Source: Salinirussus sp.
GTDB taxonomy: Archaea; Halobacteriota; Halobacteria; Halobacteriales; Haloarculaceae
Direction of reading: 5' to 3'
Length of the DNA: 11,344 bases
Assembly (NCBI GenBank): GCA_028275005.1
Contig: JAQCNN010000174.1
Location: forward strand, 1 to 11,344
Positions 6,393-11,344 of this stretch are shown piece after piece. The position numbers were made by a program, and so were the translations under genes. Position 1 is the first letter of the stretch; every line of letters starts with the position of its first letter. Below the pieces are notes generated by a model. That model saw nothing but the letters and a program-made list of their open reading frames with translations. It did no database searches and was not told where the DNA came from.

Positions 6393-6416
6393 CCGGTGGC
6401 TACTGAGTGCCGTACC

Positions 6417-8027
6417 ATGGCATACGGTGACACGTACGAGGCGGTGTACGACCTCTACGACCCCGAGGACGGCTGGGCGGAGATGGTCACCGTCGGCGAC
6501 CGTGAGGCCGTGAATCTCGGCGAGGAGGCGCTTGGCCGACACGGCGACAGCGAGGCGACGGCGCTGCGGATCCGTGACTTCGGGACGGGTGAGCTTGAGA
6601 CCTACTCCTTCGCGGAGTTGAACGCCGCTGCCAACCGCGTGGCGAACTACCTGGTCGAGCACACCGAACGGGGGGCCCGGGTCGTCGCGATGCTGCCGAC
6701 ACAGTTGGAACTGTACGCCGTCGTCTTCGGGACGCTGAAAGCCGGCCGTGTCTACGTTCCGATGGCGCCCGTCTTCGGGCCCGACGCCGCCGGCTACCGG
6801 CTCGACGACGCCGGCGCCGCTGTCTTCCTCACCACGGCGGACCACTACGACCGTGTCGGCGACGCCGTCCCCGAGGTCGTCGACCGTGTCGTGACTGTCG
6901 GCGGCGAGGCCGGGGCCGACCGGACGGAGGGGTACCGCGTGGTCGAGGCCCACGACAGCGACTTCGAGGCGGTCGACACCCACCCCGGTGACCCGTTCGC
7001 GCTGAGCTACACCTCCGGGACGACCGGCCAGCCAAAGGGGGTGCCGATGAGACACGGCGACGTCCCCGACCTCCACGCCTACGTCGAGTACGTCGTCGAC
7101 CTCCGTCCCGACGACATCTACTTCGTGGCAGCGTCGCCGGCGTGGTCCTACGGGCTGGTGATGGGGTCGCTGATGCCGGGGATCCGCGGGACCGCCATCG
7201 GCTGCTACCGCGGGGAGTTTGACGGGGGCATGCTGATGGACACGCTGGCCCGTCTGGAGGTGGACAACGCGATGGTCCCGCCGACCGCCCTCCGGCAACT
7301 GGCCCAGGCCGGCGTCGACGCCGAGGGGATCGACCTCCGGGTGCTGCTCGCGGCCGGGGAGTCACTCGACGAGGACAGTGTCGACTGGTGCCGGGATGTC
7401 CTCGGCACCGAACCCCAGGACTCCTACGGCCTGACCGAGGCCGGGATGTCGGTCTGTAACTTCGCCTTCGAGGACTGGGAGGTCAAGCCCGGCAGCATGG
7501 GCCGACCGCTGCCGGGGGTGGACGTCGAGTTGCTCGACGGGGACGAACAGCCCGTCGAACAGGGCGAGACCGGCGAAATCTGCATCCGCCGGGAGGGTGA
7601 CGACCGCGGCAGCTACTGGGGCCGGCCAGAGGCGACGACCGAGATGTTCAGCGGCCGGTGGCTCCACACCGACGACATGGCCCGCGAGGACGAGGACGGC
7701 TACTTCTGGTACGTCGGCCGGAAGGACTCGGTGATCGTGAGTGCGGGCTACCGGATCGGCCCCGACGAGGTCGAGGAGACGCTGCTGAAACACGACGCCG
7801 TCGCCGAGGTCGCGGTGGTCGGCGTCCCCGACGAGACCCGCGGTGAGGTGGTCAAAGCCCACATCGCGCCGACACAGGAGCCCTCCGAGGCCCTCGCCGA
7901 GACGGTCCAGGACTTCGCCCGCGAGACCCTCTCGAAACACGAGTACCCCCGCGAGGTGGAGTTTCACGACGAACTCCCGAAGACCGCCACCGGGAAGATC
8001 GCCCGCAGCGACCTCGAAGACGACTGA
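6417..8027 (+). CDS. AMP-forming acyl-CoA synthetase (medium-chain/acetyl-CoA synthetase-like)
   Basis: This 536-residue member of the ANL adenylating superfamily converts a carboxylic acid, ATP and CoA into acyl-CoA, AMP and pyrophosphate. Visible core motifs are the P-loop YTSGTTGQPKG (198-208), YGLTEAG (337-343), HTDD (417-420, where most relatives have TGD), the hinge region GRKDSVIVSAGYRIGPDEVE (434-453), and PKTATGKI (521-528) with catalytic Lys527. The stretch SPAWSYGLVMG (240-250) resembles the segment typical of medium-chain acyl-CoA synthetases and benzoate-CoA-ligase relatives, so a medium-chain or aromatic acid is the likely substrate; this is inferred. ATG 6417 is chosen because a TATA-like element lies 28 bases upstream. 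A 5-bp inverted repeat (CCGTA 6410-6414, TACGG 6423-6427) surrounds the start codon. The divergent P450 neighbour could hydroxylate related acids. Confidence 0.9.
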   Translation: MAYGDTYEAVYDLYDPEDGWAEMVTVGDREAVNLGEEALGRHGDSEATALRIRDFGTGELETYSFAELNAAANRVANYLVEHTERGARVVAMLPTQLELYAVVFGTLKAGRVYVPMAPVFGPDAAGYRLDDAGAAVFLTTADHYDRVGDAVPEVVDRVVTVGGEAGADRTEGYRVVEAHDSDFEAVDTHPGDPFALSYTSGTTGQPKGVPMRHGDVPDLHAYVEYVVDLRPDDIYFVAASPAWSYGLVMGSLMPGIRGTAIGCYRGEFDGGMLMDTLARLEVDNAMVPPTALRQLAQAGVDAEGIDLRVLLAAGESLDEDSVDWCRDVLGTEPQDSYGLTEAGMSVCNFAFEDWEVKPGSMGRPLPGVDVELLDGDEQPVEQGETGEICIRREGDDRGSYWGRPEATTEMFSGRWLHTDDMAREDEDGYFWYVGRKDSVIVSAGYRIGPDEVEETLLKHDAVAEVAVVGVPDETRGEVVKAHIAPTQEPSEALAETVQDFARETLSKHEYPREVEFHDELPKTATGKIARSDLEDD

Positions 8028-8237
8028 CACTGATTACTGCGAGTCTTTACCGCTGGTGACAGCCACATCAGTGCTGAGAGTCGCTAAGCTGGCACCTTTT
8101 GATACCCTCCGTGAAAATAACCGCGGTAATCACTATGAGACCCCCGCGCTCTCGCCGTCCTGTGACAGCCTCTCCCTACAACCGACGGGGGCCCGGGCCC
8201 GGCTGTTCGAGGTGTCGCCCCCTGTTCAGGCTTCGAC
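8028..8237. other. Non-coding gap between the acyl-CoA ligase and CHY zinc-finger genes
   Basis: No convincing gene is visible on either strand in these 210 bases. The first half is less GC-rich than its surroundings. It holds a terminator-like stem (8055-8096) and an imperfect dyad, GTGA (8111-8114), ACCGCGGT (8120-8127) and TCAC (8130-8133). A 62-codon plus-strand frame starting at 8099 is Arg- and Pro-rich and overlaps the CHY gene antisense, so I do not call it. Confidence 0.5.
8055..8100 (+). terminator. Possible terminator of the acyl-CoA ligase gene
   Basis: GGTG-A-CAGC (8055-8063) pairs with GCTG-G-CACC (8088-8096) except for one central mismatch, over a 24-base loop, and is followed directly by TTTT (8097-8100). 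Archaeal termination depends mostly on T-runs, so the T4 alone is weak evidence. Confidence 0.3.
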
Positions 8238-8576
8238 TCAGACCCCCTGGAAGTAGTGTTCGTAGTGGTCGGCACAGCCGGGATTGAACCCCGCCCCACA
8301 GGCCGGGCAGGTGTGGTCGGCGTCCAGATACGTCCGGGCCGACAGGCCGCGCCCGCAGACCCCACAGAGGACCGCCGACTCGTCGAAGCGGGCCCGTGGC
8401 CAGGGCTCGTGGGCGTGGTCGGCCACCGCGTCGTGACAGGACAGACAGGGGTAGAACCGCTCACAGCAGCCGAGTCGCAGGGCAACCACGTCCCGCTCGG
8501 TGTCGTAGTGGGCACACCGGGTCTCGGCCCCAACCGCTACGCCGTGGACCTCCCAGTCGCCGACGGACCGGTGCAT
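8238..8576 (-). CDS. CHY zinc-finger protein (112 aa)
   Basis: The product is dense in zinc ligands, counted from ATG 8576: Cys21-x-His23-Tyr (the CHY signature, in TRCAHYDTERDVVALR), Cys37-Cys38, Cys44-x2-Cys47-His48, His54-x-His56, Cys71-x2-Cys74, Cys90-x2-Cys93 and Cys101-x2-His104-x2-His107. This matches the CHY zinc finger, which is fused to a RING domain in plant and animal ubiquitin ligases and stands alone in yeast Hot13 and in many archaea. The archaeal role is unknown; zinc binding is the only safe inference. The frame stays open upstream with GTG at 8630 and TTG at 8645, which would add 18 or 23 residues. I chose ATG 8576 because the conserved domain begins about ten residues after it. 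It is divergent from the EamA transporter gene. Confidence 0.85.
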   Translation of the reverse strand: MHRSVGDWEVHGVAVGAETRCAHYDTERDVVALRLGCCERFYPCLSCHDAVADHAHEPWPRARFDESAVLCGVCGRGLSARTYLDADHTCPACGAGFNPGCADHYEHYFQGV

Positions 8577-8645
8577 ACCCGGATTGGGTGGGAGTGTCAC
8601 TTCAGTTTCACGGACGGTGTCGTGTGGCACGTTGGCTCGTGACAA

Positions 8646-8656
8646 GATACAAATAC
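8646..8656 (+). promoter_or_regulatory. TATA element of the EamA transporter gene
   Basis: GATACAAATAC is centred about 28 bases upstream of ATG 8679, the spacing seen for other leaderless genes here. Its minus-strand reading, GTATTTGTATC, is also TATA-like and could serve the CHY gene if that gene starts at GTG 8630. Confidence 0.55.
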
Positions 8657-8678
8657 GCCGGCTCGGTGGGTTCGACGG

Positions 8679-9614
8679 ATGGCCGTCCTCGGGCTCGAAC
8701 CCTGGCTGCTCGCGCTACTGGCAGCCGGTGGCTTTGCCTGTTACACCGTCACCGTCGAGTACGGGATGGCCTGGACCGAGGGGGAGGCGTCGCCGGTGCT
8801 TGGTGCGGTCTTCGTCAGCACGGTCGTCGTCACCGTTGCCTTCTGGGGCTTTGCGGCCGTCCGCGGACTCCCCAGTGCGGTGACTGACCCGGAGCGGGTC
8901 TGGCCCTTTGTCGTCGCCGGCGTTGGCTACCCCGCCGTCTTCCGGTTTCTCTACTACGAGGGGATCGACCGCGTCGGCTCCAGCATCACCGCGGCGGTGC
9001 TCGGTGCCTACCCGGCGGTGTCGGTCCTCCTGGCCGTTGCCATCCTCGGCCAGGCGCTCGGACTGTTCGCCGCAGGGGGGGTCGCACTGGTCGTCGGCGG
9101 TGTGGTCCTCCTGCAGGTCACCCAGGGACAGGCCGACGCCGCCGACGTCGACGATGTCGTCACCGGGAAACTCGCCGCCGCCGACACCCGCGACCTGTTG
9201 TACCCCGCCGCCGCGACCGTTCTGACCGGCGGTGCCTTCGTCCTCATCGACTTCGGGCTGGCGGGGTTTCCGGACCCCGTCACCGCCACGGCGGTCACCC
9301 AGACCCCCGCACTCGTGCTCTTCTCGGGATGGGCGCTGGTCGCCGGCGCCGGGAGCGGCCGCCTCAGTCTCGACCGGTCGGTGCTCGGGGCCTTCGCGCT
9401 CGCGGGTGGGTTCAACTTTATCGGGTGGCTCAGCAACTTCTTTGCGCTCCAGTCGGGGAGTGTCGTCACCGTTGTTCCCCTGCTCAACACGACGCCGCTT
9501 CTGGTGCTGGTCCTCACGTACGGGGCCGAGCGCCAGGTCCCCCGCTTGACGCGGCTGGTCGCGGCCGTCGGCGCTATCGTCGTCGGCGTCACCCTGGTCC
9601 AGGTCGGGACCTGA
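8679..9614 (+). CDS. EamA/DMT superfamily transporter
   Basis: This 311-residue membrane protein has about ten hydrophobic segments arranged as two EamA repeats of five. Each repeat ends in the characteristic segment near a Pro in a membrane helix: FRFLYYEGIDRVGSSITAAVLGAYPAV in part (88 onward), and FNFIGWLSNFFALQSGSVV (about 246-264) followed by VVPLLNTTPLLVLVL. A polar loop with acidic residues at about 150-172 separates the halves. The drug/metabolite transporter superfamily exports or takes up diverse small molecules, and no substrate can be inferred from sequence or neighbours. ATG 8679 fits the TATA element 28 bases upstream. The next gene, on the same strand, starts 72 bases after the stop with its own TATA-like sequence. 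Confidence 0.85.
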   Translation: MAVLGLEPWLLALLAAGGFACYTVTVEYGMAWTEGEASPVLGAVFVSTVVVTVAFWGFAAVRGLPSAVTDPERVWPFVVAGVGYPAVFRFLYYEGIDRVGSSITAAVLGAYPAVSVLLAVAILGQALGLFAAGGVALVVGGVVLLQVTQGQADAADVDDVVTGKLAAADTRDLLYPAAATVLTGGAFVLIDFGLAGFPDPVTATAVTQTPALVLFSGWALVAGAGSGRLSLDRSVLGAFALAGGFNFIGWLSNFFALQSGSVVTVVPLLNTTPLLVLVLTYGAERQVPRLTRLVAAVGAIVVGVTLVQVGT

Positions 9615-9654
9615 ACGGCGTGACGGCAGGACCCCGTGCTGTGCACATCAGCAG

Positions 9655-9662
9655 GGTTAAGA
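9655..9662 (+). promoter_or_regulatory. TATA-like element of the MBL-fold hydrolase gene
   Basis: GGTTAAGA is centred about 28 bases upstream of ATG 9687. It suggests the hydrolase can be transcribed on its own as a leaderless message. Confidence 0.45.
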
Positions 9663-9686
9663 CCGCCGAGGGTCCGGTAGGAACCG

Positions 9687-10682
9687 ATGAGTAGCGAGTG
9701 CGCGAGCGACACCGAGGGGACCCCGTCACTCGACCGCGTCTTTCGCATCGAGTTCGAAGTCGACTGGCCGCCCGGTCACGCCGTCGCGTGGCTGGTCGAC
9801 GGGCCCGAGCCGGTCCTCGTCGACGCCGGGGCGCCCGGTGAGGCCGCCACGGAGACCCTGACCGACGCGCTCGACGCCCACGGCTACGGGCTCGCGGATA
9901 TCGAACACCTCGTCGTCACCCACCCGCACAGCGACCACGTCGGGCAGGTCCCGACGCTGCTCGAAGCCGGCGCGCGCCTGTACGCCCCTGGACCCGCCCT
10001 CAAACAGCTCCGCCGGGACCCCGACGACCTCGAAGCGGCCGTTCGACGAACTGCCCGGGAGGCCGGCCTCGGCGACGACCGGGTCGACCGTGCCGTCGAG
10101 CAGGCTGTCGACTCCCTGGAGCGCGACTGGCGGCTCCTCCCGCCCGACGAGGTCGACGTCGCCTTCGACTTTGGCGAGCCGTTCGACGCCGGCGGCCACA
10201 TCTTCACGCCGCTGTACACCCCAGGTCATCAGAAGACCCACGCCTCCTTTCTCGCGGAGCTCGGCGGGACTGCCCTGTTTCCGGGCGACGCCCTGATCGA
10301 GCCGTTCCGTGCCGCGGCCATCCACGCCGGCATCGACCGGGGCGCCTACCGGGCTATCGACGCCTTCTACGACGCGATGGACCGCTTCGAGGCCGTCGAG
10401 GCCGACCGTGCCTTTCCCGGCCACGGCCCCGCGTTCGACGACATCGGGGGAGCCGTCGACTCGACGCGGGAGAGCCTGGACAGTCTCGTCGAGGACACCG
10501 CCGAGGCGCTCCGGGCGGTCGGGCCGACCAGCCCGGTCGAGGTGAGCGACGAGCGGGCCGGCCCGGCCGAACACCCGGCCACGCTGCTGGATACGTTTGG
10601 CTCGCTGGGGTCTCTCGAGGCCGCCGACCGCGCGGAGTGCCGGCTCGTCGACGGGGTCCGTCAGTACGAGTTAATCGAGTAG
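9687..10682 (+). CDS. Metallo-beta-lactamase-fold hydrolase (glyoxalase II-like)
   Basis: This 331-residue cytoplasmic protein has the dinuclear-metal site of the MBL fold: VDAG (45-48), THPHSDHVG (78-86; His79, His81, Asp83, His84), TPGHQKTH (178-185; His181), FPGD (198-201; Asp201) and FPGHGP (243-248; His246). The first motif follows HxHxDH exactly. Residues 101-165 form a long helical insertion typical of hydroxyacylglutathione-hydrolase-like members that act on thioesters or related esters. The third motif has KTH where SxGH is usual, which may alter the substrate pocket. The C-terminal 75 residues are helical and may form a winged-helix-like extension. No adjacent gene fixes the substrate. 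It converges on a ligase gene with a 132-base spacer. TAG at 10680-10682 is the stop. Confidence 0.88.
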   Translation: MSSECASDTEGTPSLDRVFRIEFEVDWPPGHAVAWLVDGPEPVLVDAGAPGEAATETLTDALDAHGYGLADIEHLVVTHPHSDHVGQVPTLLEAGARLYAPGPALKQLRRDPDDLEAAVRRTAREAGLGDDRVDRAVEQAVDSLERDWRLLPPDEVDVAFDFGEPFDAGGHIFTPLYTPGHQKTHASFLAELGGTALFPGDALIEPFRAAAIHAGIDRGAYRAIDAFYDAMDRFEAVEADRAFPGHGPAFDDIGGAVDSTRESLDSLVEDTAEALRAVGPTSPVEVSDERAGPAEHPATLLDTFGSLGSLEAADRAECRLVDGVRQYELIE

Positions 10683-10770
10683 GACCGCACGGACAGCCCA
10701 GACCCGCCCGGTCCGCGGGTCGCTTTGCTCCCCGCTCCACCAGGAGACCGGCTCCCACCGGTCGCCGTTC

Positions 10771-10797
10771 CGCAGCGAGCCCGGCACCCTCGCTGCG
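10771..10797. repeat. Strong hairpin between convergent genes
   Basis: CGCAGCGAG (10771-10779) pairs perfectly with CTCGCTGCG (10789-10797) over a 9-base loop. It lies between the stops of the MBL hydrolase (plus) and the ligase (minus), so it would end up in the 3' end of both transcripts and could mark termination or RNA ends. No T-run follows on either strand. GC-rich sequences of this type are common in haloarchaeal spacers. Confidence 0.4.
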
Positions 10798-10814
10798 CTC
10801 GCTCACCGGCCTCG

Positions 10815-11344
10815 CTACTCCCCGTCGCGGAGCTGGTACTTCTTGATCTTGCCGCTGGCGGTCCGGGGAAGTTCGTCGACGAACTCGACCTCGCGGGGGT
10901 GTTGGTACTCCGCAATCTCGTCGAGGACGAACTGTTTGACCGCCTCCTCGGTGATGTCCGTGCCGGGCTCGACGCCGCGGGCGGGGACGACAAACGCCTT
11001 TGGCACCTCGTTTCGCCGGTCGTCCGGGATACCGACGACCGCGGACTCGGCGACAGCCTCGTGTTCGTTGACCAGCCCCTCGACCTCGCTGGGGTAGATA
11101 TTGTACCCCGCGGAGACGATGAGGTATTTCTTCCGGTCGACGATCTCCTAGTAGTTGTCGTCGTCCCGGCGGGCGATATCGCCCGTTCGGAAGAAGCCCG
11201 ACTCGGTGAACGCCGCCTCGGTCCTCTCGGGCATGTTGTGATAGCCCTGCATCACCTGCGGGCCACGCACCAGGAGTTCGCCCTCCTCGCCGACCGACAC
11301 CTCCTCGCCGTGTTCGTCGACGACCCGACAGTCGGTGTGCCGGA
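10815..11344 (-). pseudogene. AMP-forming acyl-CoA ligase, 3' part, interrupted by an in-frame amber codon
   Basis: The minus-strand frame enters at the window edge and ends with TAG at 10815-10817. It translates continuously into ANL ligase sequence: GELLVRGPQVMQGYHNMPE, FFRTGDIARRDDDNY, then a TAG codon at 11148-11150, then EIVDRKKYLIVSAGYNIYP, and finally PRTASGKIKKYQLRDGE with the catalytic lysine. Homologues usually have an aromatic residue at the amber position (NYYEIVDRKK type), so one TAC-to-TAG change explains it. No bases are lost and the frame is unbroken on both sides. A product stopping here would lack the last 110 residues, including the hinge and the catalytic lysine, and should be inactive in adenylation and thioesterification. 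A sequencing error would make this an ordinary intact gene. The 5' part is beyond the window. Confidence 0.75.

Noticed and set aside
8270..8300. tRNA T-arm look-alike on the minus strand (CGGGG-TTCAATC-CCGG)
   Set aside because: It encodes the conserved CGAGFNPGC of the CHY zinc-finger protein, and no anticodon arm, D arm or acceptor stem can be fitted around it.
11148..11150. Pyrrolysine insertion at the amber codon
   Set aside because: No pylT, pylS or pylBCD genes are visible, haloarchaea generally lack this system, and two genes here (ending at 10682 and 10815) use TAG as their ordinary terminal stop. The expected residue is a plain aromatic.
1..11344. CRISPR array, rRNA or a complete defence island
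   Set aside because: No regularly spaced direct repeats, no rRNA-like conserved blocks and no defence genes other than the TnpB nuclease were seen.

Overview
The window looks like chromosomal DNA of a haloarchaeon. Base composition is high in GC, the predicted proteins are strongly acidic, ribosome-binding sites are mostly absent, and TATA-like elements repeatedly lie about 24-28 bases upstream of start codons, as expected for leaderless transcripts. The tnpB C-terminus, the small one-finger proteins and the CHY zinc finger also fit this group. Assignment to a genus is not possible from the sequence alone.

Layout. Positions 1-509 hold the 3' end of a class I pyridine nucleotide-disulfide oxidoreductase gene. 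It is followed by a lower-GC insertion of about 1.4 kb that carries a lone tnpB without tnpA. The insertion is bracketed by two hairpins of identical geometry, and the right one overlaps the tnpB stop codon and should be the 3' scaffold of the omega/reRNA. Next come a 38-residue one-finger protein, a TauE/SafE-type permease, a second complete flavoprotein disulfide reductase with NADP-type features, and a small DsrE-like protein. A cytochrome P450 (minus) runs convergently into the DsrE gene. The P450 is divergent from a medium-chain-type acyl-CoA ligase (plus), and the 122-base spacer between them carries a dyad. After a non-coding gap of about 210 bases come a CHY zinc-finger protein (minus), an EamA/DMT transporter (plus) and a metallo-beta-lactamase-fold hydrolase (plus). 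Convergent to the hydrolase is the 3' part of a second AMP-forming acyl-CoA ligase (minus), which has an in-frame amber codon in an otherwise well-conserved frame.

How the genes relate. Most genes appear to be single transcription units, so functional links are weak. Thiol or sulfur redox is a plausible loose theme for the permease, disulfide reductase and DsrE protein. The P450 and the divergent acyl-CoA ligase could act on the same carboxylic acids. The most interesting signals are the covarying hairpin pair around tnpB with its presumed guide region in the zinc-finger leader, and the amber codon in the second ligase. I found no CRISPR array, rRNA, tRNA, obvious defence cluster or entirely new system.
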